This document shows positions 55,601-63,716 of a stretch of DNA of 64,000 nucleotides, piece by piece. The translations under genes and the position numbers were made by a program. The DNA comes from Blastocatellia bacterium (GTDB taxonomy: Bacteria > Acidobacteriota > Blastocatellia > Chloracidobacteriales > JADJPF01). Positions within the stretch are counted from its first letter, which is position 1; every line of letters starts with the position of its first letter. The DNA lies in contig JANWYG010000002.1 in assembly GCA_025057015.1 (NCBI GenBank), positions 21,523 to 85,522 of the forward strand, in the 5' to 3' direction. The notes beneath the pieces are model-generated. The model ran no database searches. It was not told the DNA's origin and saw nothing but the letters and a program-made list of their open reading frames with translations.

Positions 55601-58551
55601 TGCCAGCCTATATGATACCGCAAATAGTGCTACTAAAGCACATGCCCGTAACAGCAAGCGGTAAGATCGACTACAAAGCGCTACCGCCCATCGAGATATC
55701 AGCTAAGACCGAAGACAAATTAACAACTCCTTCAGAGCGTGCCCTTGCTGAAGTGTGGAAAGAGGTTCTGAAGGTAGACAAGGTAGAGCTTACAGACAAT
55801 TTCTTCTCAATCGGGGGAGATTCGATTCTGAGCATACAACTTGTTTCAAAAGCTGCTCAGAAAGGAATACAGATCACACTAAAGCAGATCTTTCAATTTC
55901 AGACGTTAAAAGATTTAGCAGCAGTGGCCGTACTGATGCGAACTTTCGAGGAGGAGTTTGTAGCAGAAGGCGAGGTACCGTTGCTTCCCATACAGAAATG
56001 GTTCTTCCAACAAGAGTTAACGCAGCCTAACAAGTACTGTCAAAGCATCTTATTCAAGGCCAGAGAGCAGCTAATCGCTCAAGCAGTGAGAGCTTCGCTA
56101 CTGCGACTGGTACGGCATCATGATGCTCTGCGCTCGCGTTTTTACCGTGATGAGGGTGGCAGCTGGCACCAAAAGATCACGCCTGAAGAAAACTTCTATT
56201 TTGAGCACCACGAGGTAACCGAGCTGAACTCTGAAGACTTGGCAAAACGAGTCGAGCGGTTGTACTCCAAGATAGACATTGCAGCAGGCCCGCTAGTTGC
56301 GGCAGCTTTGCTGAGCACTTTTAGCCACTCATTCTTAGCTTTGGTAATTCATCATCTGGTAGTAGATGCTGTTTCTTGGCGCATCCTGTCTGAAGACTTC
56401 GAGACAGCTTATACAGAAGAACTGACCGGCAAAGGAGCAGGCAGTCTGTTACCTAAGACCGCCTCTTTGAAAGAGTTCTCGCTACGAGTTTATGAAAATG
56501 CCAAACATTTGAGCTCCGAGTTAGAGTATTGGCTAGTACAGCCATGGCATTTAGCTGCAAAGCTAGACCGAGACGGTGATGGAGAAAACTTAGAAGCTCT
56601 CGCCGATGAGGTACAAGTTAAGTTAGGTCGCGAAGCCACGAATCTGCTGCTACGCAGATTGCCATTAGAGCAAAGCGTAAGACCGATGGAAGTAATTCTT
56701 GCAGCGCTCTATCTAGCCCTAGTGCAAGCAACAGGCAAGGATATAATACGGCTAGACTTAGAGTGGCACGGCCGCAAGGAAATCGACGGACTGAATCTGA
56801 GTAGGACTGTAGGCTGGTTTACTTGCATCTATCCAGTACTACTGGCAAGAACTAAAGCAGAATGTCCAGTAACGGCGATAAAGGAGCAGCTACGACGCGT
56901 ACCACAAAACGGTTTCGGATATGGGGTGCTTCGATATCTTACCGAAGAAGGTTACAAGCTAGAGGAAATTCCGCCTGCGGAAGTATGCTTTAACTACTTC
57001 GGCAGGCTGGACTTAGAAAGTAATGAGTTACTATACCCAATAGAACTGTTCTCCTCTAGCGGCTCGAATCGCAGAGCATATCTGATAGACATTAACTGTT
57101 GGATAAAGAACGACGAGCTAGAACTGGTCTACACCTACAGTCAAGCTGTATATAACCGCAGCCGCATAGAGCGGTTAGCCGAAAGCACTATAGAGCAGTT
57201 GCGAGCTTTGATTTATGAAAGCCTCGGTCTGGAAACAGCAGACGATACCTTAGCAGAAGTCAACCGAGAGAAGCCGACCAGTCTGTTAAAGAGCCGTCCG
57301 GAAATACTTGAAGCAACACCAATACTACCTACTCAGGCAGAGATGCTAAAGCATTTCGCCCCGCCAGTATATCTTTTGCAGATCAGATGGGAGATAGTCG
57401 GTAAGCTAAATAGCAAGGCCTTCTATCAAGCTTGGTACAAAGTACTTGCAAAAGCACAGATGCTACAGACAATGTTTACCACTGTAGGTGGCGTGGGGCT
57501 ACGACTCGTGTCAGCGGTTAAAGAGCCACGGTGGAGAGAGTACGATTTGACAGCAGCCGATGACCCCGTTGGTACCATACTAAGCCTGAGCGAAGAAGAT
57601 AAGCGAGATTTTGATTTGGAACAGCTTCCGCTGTGTAGGTTTTCGTTATTCAAGTTGGCTGAAGATAGGCAAGAGCTATCGTGGACATTCCCTCATCTGT
57701 TGATGGACGGCTGGAGCACGTCGATAGTGCTTGCAGAAGTATGCCGCGTGTATGAATCGATAGTTAACAAGCAGCTTCCGCCTCCACTTAGGATGAAGTT
57801 GCCGCATGAGCTTTTCTCATTTTACAGAAATCGAGCTTGCGACGAAACTTTCTGGGCTGAAGAGCTTCGAGGACATGATGAAGCCTTCGACTTAAGAGGG
57901 AATGCCGTCGGCGGCTCTGGCTACGGCAGTTTGATTGAGTCATTCAGCAAAGAAGAGACTGAAGTTTTAGAGCATCTTGCAAAGTCACATAAGACGACAC
58001 TTGGTATAATAGTACAAGCGGCTTGGGCACTAACGCTTGCGGCTTACAGCAATAGAGACCAGGTTATCTTTGGGCTGACATTTTCGGGCAGAACTCCAAC
58101 CATAGCTGGCATAGAGTCAATGGTGGGGTTACTTATTAACACTTTGCCGGTACACATTCGACTTAACATAAACGCGTCGCTTGAATCCATCTTTGAGCAG
58201 ATAAGGGACAAGCAATCAAAACTCGTGCAGCATGAGCACTCTTTTATAGCCCCAGCCACTTTCTCGAGCGTGCTACGCTTCCAAAACTACCCTAAATATT
58301 TTCTTTTGCAAGCAAAGGATAGCAGTTTAAAATTGCGGGAGATCGACTGCTCAGACATTTGGCATTATCCGTTCAGCTTGAGCATCACGCCCGGAAAAGA
58401 GCTATTGCTCTGGGTAACTTACAGTCGAGGAAGTTTTGAAGACCGATGCGTACGGAAAATACTTGATCTCTTCAAGAAAATCTTAAAGATATCTTCTTCT
58501 AACAGCAAAATGACCGTATCTGCTTTGCTAGAACAGCTCAGAGTACCATGA
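49606..58551 (+). CDS. NRPS, C-A-PCP-C-A-PCP-E-C
   Basis: The start is the GTG at 49606, with AAGGAGG 8 bases before it; a TTG-led frame from 49585 would begin inside the PKS gene. The 2981-residue protein has eight domains. C1 has HHIATD at residues 156-161. A1 has YTSGSTGRPKG near 643. PCP1 has Ser1036 in LGGHSLLA. C2 has HHIVCDG at 1219-1225. A2 has YTSGSTGKPKG near 1681. PCP2 has Ser2073 in IGGDSIL, the form typical before epimerisation domains. E has HHLVVDAVSW at 2249 and a later FNYFGRL near 2463. The final condensation domain has PHLLMDGWS at 2696-2704. There is no thioesterase. It would condense the PKS-derived acyl chain with two amino acids, epimerise the second and release the product through the terminal C domain. 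Confidence 0.92.
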   Translation: MDESINRADKRALLRRLLQERLTSAKTTTYELSPGQRALWFIHKLSPRQAAYNVNVAIRFCEKVNRQALERALETLLLRHAILRTVYTEIEGRPAQRVLDKPAELQYRDCSSMDEKALKDAVEAEAYRPFNLEVEAPLRAIIFKHDSGDVFLLSIHHIATDLLSTAIILDELRTLYAKEYALSEGNKEIAKTLLLKELPYDYFDYIEACKAFSIDEKLSSYWKQQLSGRLPNLYLPTDKPRPKQPTYQGSEFKFRLDGLRPQLTRFARKYRCTVYVVLLAVYKALLYRYTGQEDLLVGSPFAGRLDERFTDCVGYFVNPVVIRTQPRGDRLFTDLLDEVRSRVLEALEHQNYPFALLVEQLQPYRLPASSPIFQASFVFDSLQGHRRELLALTTEGGRIDFGPTPARGYELGERSTQFDLSLIVVDTGEGLSASFKYSSDLFNRDTIERLAGHYKNLLEAVLVEPQRRLAELPLLSEKEFHTLVYRWNETSRDYPTDVCIHRLFEQQAEKTPDQVAVRYDDTSITYAELDRLASKLAARLYRLGARRGHPIAICLDRSIEMVAAILAVLKVGACYVPIDPQYPKQRKSLMLSDCQAEHLITCKSLLEDPPTAATPIYIDEETQEETYEGKVFPASADDICYILYTSGSTGRPKGVMVAHRALCNHMYWIVETFGINSTDKILQKTPFSFDASVWEFFAPLITGGTLVMAKPLGHQDPDYLLDIIEREKISILQVVPSQLEMLLASDRVEQMRRLRHLFCGGEALSTNLALKVKKLLPFTLLTNLYGPTEATIDSTYHTFDTSRSYGKTIPIGRPISNLRAYILDYEKRPVPIGVKGELYVAGAGVAGGYYRQEQLTAESFVCDPFFPGQKMYRTGDLARYLPDGNIEYLGRLDSQVKIRGHRLELGEIELAIAEDSSVEAVAVVDYKFGEEDHRLVAFVQAKPDFDEAILLSKLRTKLPEQMLPARFVRLNQLPLLPNGKIDRRALPKVAPTGSSNCEFTAPRTQTESILADIWREVLQVDKISVHESFFRLGGHSLLAMQVVARIRDRLNMDLPLIQLFELDTIAKLAEALESKPKVEMQKIESLQTAQAPLSYAQQRMWFFYRFDPESPAYNIPAAFRIRGHLDRPALEKALELLAENQPTLTTVFIEADGQVFQRVENRSIPFSFVDLSHSLLSEAELAEVIRREGLTPFNLQESSMRVKLLKVAAHEYLLMITLHHIVCDGWSFEILLEELDRYYRACFDNRTPEVIKPQVNYIDFTLWQRKQLDSGAFKHQAEYWRKQLHDLQVLDLPTDRPRRPSTSISGGVVKRFLSAKLKRQLQELNRQAGATLFMSLLTAFYALLYRYGCQQDIAIGTPIAGRNRYETERLIGLFVNTLVLRVQVSGSESFHELLRKVRETALAAYDNQDLPFEKLAEMLSPERSGIQSTLFQVMFAVREAPRKQRSLGELALEEVSVDYGVAKFDLTLEVEELSDGLCCRFEYNSELFDQTTLERLAVHYERLLTELCIAPSKPIAELAMLSAEEIAQLMSWSTEETVLASTGVLERFENQVKLWPDAIAIETSRGERLSYERLDRQANSIARKINEQRAGRRVAVCAERSPQLIAALLGIWKSGRSYVPIDPDYPQERINYILRNAEVDTVCLQPHLVTQLPNLRTILLESKEELEAPIKQFDGEEAYLIYTSGSTGKPKGVAVSHKALALHIDAVIRRYGLSQSDKQLFFSSPSFDVSLEQFLPALTCGACVYIRGKELWSPEDFLTNVRQARLSHVDLPTAYWHQLAEALAKTYTPLPECLKLVTCGGEAMSALHVQLWQQLVTNDKVRLLNAYGPTEAVITATVYEFIEDINIQRPVPIGRPFGKRRIYVLDKDLNLLPAGVPGELYIGGEVLAEGYVNLKEETAKSFLTNPFVPGERLYKTADRVRYRSDGNLEFLGRLDEQVKIRGFRIEPQEIEHCLIEHPKVSQVAVVLRDDNQQKKLVAYITSNEEISASELTKFLKHRLPAYMIPQIVLLKHMPVTASGKIDYKALPPIEISAKTEDKLTTPSERALAEVWKEVLKVDKVELTDNFFSIGGDSILSIQLVSKAAQKGIQITLKQIFQFQTLKDLAAVAVLMRTFEEEFVAEGEVPLLPIQKWFFQQELTQPNKYCQSILFKAREQLIAQAVRASLLRLVRHHDALRSRFYRDEGGSWHQKITPEENFYFEHHEVTELNSEDLAKRVERLYSKIDIAAGPLVAAALLSTFSHSFLALVIHHLVVDAVSWRILSEDFETAYTEELTGKGAGSLLPKTASLKEFSLRVYENAKHLSSELEYWLVQPWHLAAKLDRDGDGENLEALADEVQVKLGREATNLLLRRLPLEQSVRPMEVILAALYLALVQATGKDIIRLDLEWHGRKEIDGLNLSRTVGWFTCIYPVLLARTKAECPVTAIKEQLRRVPQNGFGYGVLRYLTEEGYKLEEIPPAEVCFNYFGRLDLESNELLYPIELFSSSGSNRRAYLIDINCWIKNDELELVYTYSQAVYNRSRIERLAESTIEQLRALIYESLGLETADDTLAEVNREKPTSLLKSRPEILEATPILPTQAEMLKHFAPPVYLLQIRWEIVGKLNSKAFYQAWYKVLAKAQMLQTMFTTVGGVGLRLVSAVKEPRWREYDLTAADDPVGTILSLSEEDKRDFDLEQLPLCRFSLFKLAEDRQELSWTFPHLLMDGWSTSIVLAEVCRVYESIVNKQLPPPLRMKLPHELFSFYRNRACDETFWAEELRGHDEAFDLRGNAVGGSGYGSLIESFSKEETEVLEHLAKSHKTTLGIIVQAAWALTLAAYSNRDQVIFGLTFSGRTPTIAGIESMVGLLINTLPVHIRLNINASLESIFEQIRDKQSKLVQHEHSFIAPATFSSVLRFQNYPKYFLLQAKDSSLKLREIDCSDIWHYPFSLSITPGKELLLWVTYSRGSFEDRCVRKILDLFKKILKISSSNSKMTVSALLEQLRVP

Positions 58552-58565
58552 TAGAGTACCATGAT
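58540..58565 (+). repeat. Two tandem copies of AGAGTACCATGAT at the NRPS/receptor junction
   Basis: The 13-base unit occurs at 58540-58552 and again at 58553-58565. The first copy contains the NRPS stop codon; the second contains the receptor ATG at 58561. A tandem duplication therefore shapes the end of one gene and the start of the next. Confidence 0.9.
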
Positions 58566-61527
58566 GATGAGGAATGTAATCTTTTTTCTACTGCTCTTTA
58601 CATATCTTGCGTATGCCCAGAGTGGGTCGACAACTGGAGCTATACTAGGCACAGTAAAAGATGGACAAGGAGCAATACTCGCCGGCGCTACAGTAGTGGC
58701 TCGTCAGGTAGAAACTAACCAGGAGAGAACACTAACCGTAGGAGAAGACGGGCGCTTTCAGTTTTTACAGTTGCCACCCGGCACCTACGAGGTAAGGGCC
58801 GAAGTAGAAGGATTTCAGACCCAAAAAGACCTGCTAAGTCTCAACATCGGCATCACTGCGCTTATAGACTTCGTGCTACTACCGATAGGTGTGACTGAAG
58901 TAGTAGAAGTAGAAGCAAAAGTTTCTGAGCAGAAGACTGAAAGTAGCAGCCTAAACGGCAGTGACAGAATAGACAATTTACCTATAAACCGCAGAAACTT
59001 CTTGGATTTTGCTACCACTGCTGCTCGTGTAGTACTCGATCGATTGCCGGTACAAGGCGTAGCAGCTACTTCGGGACTTTCTTTTAATGCACAATCAAGC
59101 AGGCAGAATAACATCACGATAGATGGACTTGATAATAATGACACTAATGTAGGCACTGTAAGGTCCACCTTCAGCCAAGAAGCAGTACGGGAATTTCAAG
59201 TAGTTTCCGACGGTTACTCGGCAGAGTTTGGTCGTGCGCTTGGTGGTATAGTCAATATAGTCACTAAAGGCGGAACTAACGACGTACACGGTACAAGCTT
59301 TCTGTTTCTTCGTAATGACGCAATCAGCGCGCGAAATGCCTTTTCTAAGATCAATCCAGAATACGAACAATACCAGTTTGGGATGACGATAGGAGGTCCC
59401 ATACGCAAAGACAAGCTGTTTTACTTCACTTCTTTTGAACGCTTATCGGTCAAGCAAAACAACGTAGTGACGATACCTGACAATATAGTCGCCTCGATAC
59501 GACGTCTAGGTTTCAAAGACATAGATAACGGGCCGCAACCCTTTGCCCTAGGCAACACCACGTTTCTAGGCAGAATAGACGCACAGATAAATCCTTCGGA
59601 CTCTCTGACAATTAGGTACAATTTTGGAGGGACATTTGATGGCAACTTTGAGCCCTTTGGCGGCCTGACAGCTCGCAGCGCTAGTGGCTTCCAACGCCTG
59701 ATAGATGATCAGTTGGCAATTTCAAACACTTACCTTGGCAGCAATTTTATCAATGAAACGAGGTTCTTATACGGCTATCGCGATCAGAAAGTACTTTCTG
59801 ACTATCCAGGGCCGCTTGTCAGAATAGAAGATGGACAAATAGGTCGAATAGTCTTTGGCAAAGCGCTTTCTACTAACCAACCTAGGAAGATAGATATTCT
59901 TCAGATAGTAAACAATGTATCGACAGTAGCCGGGCCGCATCAGCTAAAGTTCGGGGTAGACTTTCTATATCTCACAGCGAGAAATCGACTGCCAAATCGC
60001 GAACAAGGCGGGGCAACGTTTGCAGATCTTGACCTGAGATTTCTAGGTTTACCGGGAGATGGTTTCTTTACAGCGATACAAACTTTTGATCCATCGCTAC
60101 GGTCACCTGCACAAAAGCGGTTCTTAACAGCTTTAGCATCATTATTGCCGAGATTTGCTCAGATACCGAACTTCCCCGGAAATTTACCGCTTGCAGACCT
60201 TCCGATACCCAGCAGCTACGGACAAGGTTTCTTCCCAAAAGAGCTGCTCGAGGTATCACAGAAGTTTTTCTCACTGTTTATCCAAGACGACTATAAAGTC
60301 ACGGAGCACCTTCTAGTGAAACTAGGTTTACGTTACGACCTATTCCGCACGGACTTTTATCCCAAGAACAAAGGTAACTTCAGCCCCCGTATCGCTATAT
60401 CCTATAACCCACCAAAGCTACAGCGTTTCTCCTTCTATCTTACCTATGGCTTCTTTTACGCCGTACCGAACTTAGGGCCGATATTTACGGTCTTTCCCGA
60501 ACCGAGATATATACCTTTTATGCTATTGCCAGAAACTATACTTGCATTTAACCAGCCTGGTAGGAGCTTTCCGGTCTCTGACACAATACCCCAAGAAGTA
60601 GGGTTTGTCAGGCAATATGCCCTAGAAGCCCAGATACAACCAGATCTCCATACAAGCTATACACAACAACTAGGACTAGGATTTAACTACTTCTTCAATC
60701 GGAATACCGTACTGAACGTGTCATATAACTTTGTACGAGGAATCAGACTGTTCGGTCTACGAGATGTAAATCCAGTCGTCCGACCAGGTGCCACAGTGAT
60801 GGAAAGCTTAATCAAAGGCCGAATTGATCCAACAAGAGGCTCTGTAACAGAGTTTGGTACTACCTATGACAGCTACTTTCACGGCTTCACGCTGTCACTC
60901 AACCGCCGACTGTCAAATCGCATAGGCGTTCAAGCAAATTACACTCTTTCGAAAGCTATAGACAACACGTTTGACTTCGTAGGCTCAGTACAGGAAATAG
61001 AGAACGTATTCAATCTGCGTAGCGAGCGTGCTTTGTCAGTACAAGACTTACGCCACAGATTCGTAATGTCCGGAACTTGGGACATAGGCTATCACAAACT
61101 CCTCAAGAACTTTATGCTCTCAGGTATCGTGAACATTAACTCAGGCAGGCCGTACAATCTGGTTGCAGGAGTAGATCTTAACCGCAATGATATACCGTTT
61201 GACAGACCTCTTGAAAAAGGGCCTGACGGCGTTCTAAGACCTCTCGGACGAAATGCCGGCATCTCGCCAGGGTTTTCCAACGTCGACTTAAGGCTTGCAA
61301 GAACCCTCAACATCTCGGAAAAATACAAATTGTCACTCTACACTGAAGCATTCAACCTGCTTAACCACGTCAATATAGACCAGTTCAGCCGTCTCTATCC
61401 GAGAGACACAAACGGCAATTTTAACTTGCCACCAAAGCGGGGACGCTATTATACAGTTCCCCCAGATAGATATCGCAGTGCTTTCTCGCCGCGATTATTC
61501 CAATTCGGCGTACGTCTCAGCTTCTAA
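58561..61527 (+). CDS. Oar-like TonB-dependent receptor with carboxypeptidase regulatory domain
   Basis: The 988-residue protein has a signal peptide (residues 1-19, ending AYAQ) and a carboxypeptidase-regulatory-like beta domain (about 25-105, with LGTVKDGQGAILAGATV and PPGTYEVRAEVEGFQ). A plug domain follows (about 120-240, with ITIDGLDNNDTN and ALGGIVNIVTKGGTN). A C-terminal barrel of about 700 residues ends in aromatic Phe (GVRLSF). This is the Oar/acidobacterial type of outer-membrane receptor. It begins 9 bases after the NRPS stop, has no clear ribosome binding site and has three adjacent ATGs. Its position in the cluster suggests import of the product, its metal complex or a related compound. 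Confidence 0.9.
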   Translation: MMMRNVIFFLLLFTYLAYAQSGSTTGAILGTVKDGQGAILAGATVVARQVETNQERTLTVGEDGRFQFLQLPPGTYEVRAEVEGFQTQKDLLSLNIGITALIDFVLLPIGVTEVVEVEAKVSEQKTESSSLNGSDRIDNLPINRRNFLDFATTAARVVLDRLPVQGVAATSGLSFNAQSSRQNNITIDGLDNNDTNVGTVRSTFSQEAVREFQVVSDGYSAEFGRALGGIVNIVTKGGTNDVHGTSFLFLRNDAISARNAFSKINPEYEQYQFGMTIGGPIRKDKLFYFTSFERLSVKQNNVVTIPDNIVASIRRLGFKDIDNGPQPFALGNTTFLGRIDAQINPSDSLTIRYNFGGTFDGNFEPFGGLTARSASGFQRLIDDQLAISNTYLGSNFINETRFLYGYRDQKVLSDYPGPLVRIEDGQIGRIVFGKALSTNQPRKIDILQIVNNVSTVAGPHQLKFGVDFLYLTARNRLPNREQGGATFADLDLRFLGLPGDGFFTAIQTFDPSLRSPAQKRFLTALASLLPRFAQIPNFPGNLPLADLPIPSSYGQGFFPKELLEVSQKFFSLFIQDDYKVTEHLLVKLGLRYDLFRTDFYPKNKGNFSPRIAISYNPPKLQRFSFYLTYGFFYAVPNLGPIFTVFPEPRYIPFMLLPETILAFNQPGRSFPVSDTIPQEVGFVRQYALEAQIQPDLHTSYTQQLGLGFNYFFNRNTVLNVSYNFVRGIRLFGLRDVNPVVRPGATVMESLIKGRIDPTRGSVTEFGTTYDSYFHGFTLSLNRRLSNRIGVQANYTLSKAIDNTFDFVGSVQEIENVFNLRSERALSVQDLRHRFVMSGTWDIGYHKLLKNFMLSGIVNINSGRPYNLVAGVDLNRNDIPFDRPLEKGPDGVLRPLGRNAGISPGFSNVDLRLARTLNISEKYKLSLYTEAFNLLNHVNIDQFSRLYPRDTNGNFNLPPKRGRYYTVPPDRYRSAFSPRLFQFGVRLSF

Positions 61528-61539
61528 AGGCTGCTTAGC

Positions 61540-63030
61540 TTGACCACGAAACTATTTCTGGAAGATCTACAGGAAGAACTGCTCAGCCACTCCGATCCAA
61601 AGCGGTGGTACGGACTAATAGTACTATTAGCTAGCACCTTTATTGTCACCCTCGACGGATTCATAATCTATTTGGCTCTCCCTGCAATCAAGCTGCAGTT
61701 GCACGCCAGTCCGGCTCAGATGCAGCTCTTGCTTGCGTCATTTCAGATAACTAATGCCGCACTACTTATTATAGGTGGCAAGATAGGTGACCTTTATGGC
61801 CGGAGAAAACTCTTTAGCATAGGGCTTATAGGATACGCTTGTACGGTCCTTTGCTGCGGCTTCTCAAGAAGTGCAAACCTACTCATAGCACTTAATGCCC
61901 TGCAGGGAATAGCAGTAGCAATGCTTTCTCCTCAAACAGTATCCATCATCCGACTAAATTTCAGCCTTAAAGAAAGAACATATGCCTTTGGCCTCTACAA
62001 CGCAATCACGGGAGCAGGAGCAATAGTAGGCCTACTTGCCGGTGGAGTAGTAGTAGAGAAACTGGGCTGGCGCGCAGCTTTCCTCATAACTCCACCGATA
62101 GCGGTGACAGCATTCATAGCCGCTTTTCTTCTATTAAAAGAGTCCCGTTCCGGTACACGCTCTCGACAGATCGACCTTCCCGGAGCTGGCTTACTAACCG
62201 CAAGCCTCTCGATACTCATAGGTTCGGCCATCATAGGTAGAGAAAAAAACTGGCCGCCGGAAGCCTTAGCCTTCCTTAGCCTGGCTTCGGTACTCTTGCT
62301 TCTGTTCCTAGCATACGAAAAGAAACGCACGAGCCTCAAAGCATCCCCTCTGGTACATTATGCCCTACTTTCAGATAGAAGTTTCCTAGCTGGTATAGTA
62401 GCAGCTATGGTGTACAACACCACACAGAGCTCCTTCTACTTTGTCTTTACTCTCTATCTTCAGTTCGGCCTTCAACTCTCCCCAAAAGTAGTAGGAATGA
62501 TACTAGTGCCCATGGCAGTGGGATTCATATTTGCCTCGATGTTTAGTGCCAAGATTCCCAACAAATTTGAGCGCGAGGCAGTAGGCTTCGGAGTGTTACT
62601 TACCGTCTCAGCCCTCCTAACACTACTGATTATGCTAAATAAAGATGCCAGTAAAACCCAGATCGCCATGGTAACCATGGCACAAGGAATAGGTCTAGGC
62701 ATAGCAAGTACGCCGATGTACTCGTTGATACTCTCCCGCGTGATAAGTAACTACGCGGGCGTAGCTGCCGGAATGCTTAATACCGTCCAGCAAATAGGCA
62801 GCGCCCTCGGAATAGCCTTTGTCGGCATAGTCTTCTTTGGTATCTTAAGCAAAATGGAAGCTAGCGGTGAACTGAACAAAATAGCCTACTCAAGGTCATT
62901 TTCCGCAGCTATACTCTGTCACATAATCGCCTGTTCCATAGTACTGCTGATATTGCCTCTGCTGAGACACCCAAAAACTACCCCTACCGAACCAACTGAA
63001 ATTAACAAACAAACAGGACCACTCAGATGA
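61540..63030 (+). CDS. MFS transporter, DHA2 family
   Basis: The frame starts at a TTG with AAAGG 10 bases upstream. No closer ATG suits the first helix, because the next one lies well inside the helix bundle. The 496-residue protein has about 14 predicted membrane helices, in keeping with the DHA2 group. The MFS motif GGKIGDLYGRRK lies between helices 2 and 3. It is inferred to export the product of the adjacent NRPS-PKS enzymes. It overlaps the PPTase gene by 4 bases (ATGA). Confidence 0.88.
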   Translation: MTTKLFLEDLQEELLSHSDPKRWYGLIVLLASTFIVTLDGFIIYLALPAIKLQLHASPAQMQLLLASFQITNAALLIIGGKIGDLYGRRKLFSIGLIGYACTVLCCGFSRSANLLIALNALQGIAVAMLSPQTVSIIRLNFSLKERTYAFGLYNAITGAGAIVGLLAGGVVVEKLGWRAAFLITPPIAVTAFIAAFLLLKESRSGTRSRQIDLPGAGLLTASLSILIGSAIIGREKNWPPEALAFLSLASVLLLLFLAYEKKRTSLKASPLVHYALLSDRSFLAGIVAAMVYNTTQSSFYFVFTLYLQFGLQLSPKVVGMILVPMAVGFIFASMFSAKIPNKFEREAVGFGVLLTVSALLTLLIMLNKDASKTQIAMVTMAQGIGLGIASTPMYSLILSRVISNYAGVAAGMLNTVQQIGSALGIAFVGIVFFGILSKMEASGELNKIAYSRSFSAAILCHIIACSIVLLILPLLRHPKTTPTEPTEINKQTGPLR

Positions 63031-63716
63031 GCTTGCCAGAAGATGGAGTAGTAGAAATATCCATCTACGAAATACCTTCAATACTCTCTGCACATCCAAT
63101 AGAACTCCTTTCTGAAGAAGAACGCCACAGAGCAGACAGGTTTAGGTTCGAAAGTGACCGATGCCGCTTTATAGCATCACACATAGCACTCCGACTAAAG
63201 CTCGCCGAGTATCTTGACATCAACCCGAAGGAAATAACCTTTCACTATGGCCCCTACGGTAAGCCCTACATCCACAGCTCGACTCTCCGCTTTAACCTCT
63301 CACACTCAGCCGCGATAGTAGCTATGGCGTTTGCAAATTCTGTCGAAGTTGGCATTGACGCAGAATCCTTACTTCGCAAAGTTTCAGACCGTGACGCACT
63401 CGCTCGCCGCTTCTTCACCAGCGAAGAGTACGCCTCTTACCTAGAGGCCACCGATCATACCCTCGCCTTCTTTCGCATCTGGACACGCAAAGAGGCATTC
63501 ATTAAGTGCACCGGTGAAGGCCTGCACCGCACATTATCTAGCTTCATCGTCAACGTAGATCCACAACCTAGACTGCTATCCGTAGACGGTTCTGCAAGTA
63601 AAGCCAGAAGGTTTACCATGCACGAAGTTATCGTACAGAACCACTTGGTTAGCTCTATAGCAATGTCATCTCAAGCAAAGTTTCGCACAAATTTTCGCTT
63701 GCAGCCTTTCATGTAA
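63027..63716 (+). CDS. 4'-phosphopantetheinyl transferase, Sfp type
   Basis: The 229-residue protein has the two Sfp/AcpT signatures: VGIDAES near residue 110 and WTRKEAFIKCTGEGL near residue 152. It transfers the phosphopantetheine arm of CoA to carrier proteins. It should activate the two ACPs and two PCPs of the adjacent megaenzymes. Its start overlaps the transporter stop, so it is translated with the cluster. Confidence 0.92.
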   Translation: MSLPEDGVVEISIYEIPSILSAHPIELLSEEERHRADRFRFESDRCRFIASHIALRLKLAEYLDINPKEITFHYGPYGKPYIHSSTLRFNLSHSAAIVAMAFANSVEVGIDAESLLRKVSDRDALARRFFTSEEYASYLEATDHTLAFFRIWTRKEAFIKCTGEGLHRTLSSFIVNVDPQPRLLSVDGSASKARRFTMHEVIVQNHLVSSIAMSSQAKFRTNFRLQPFM

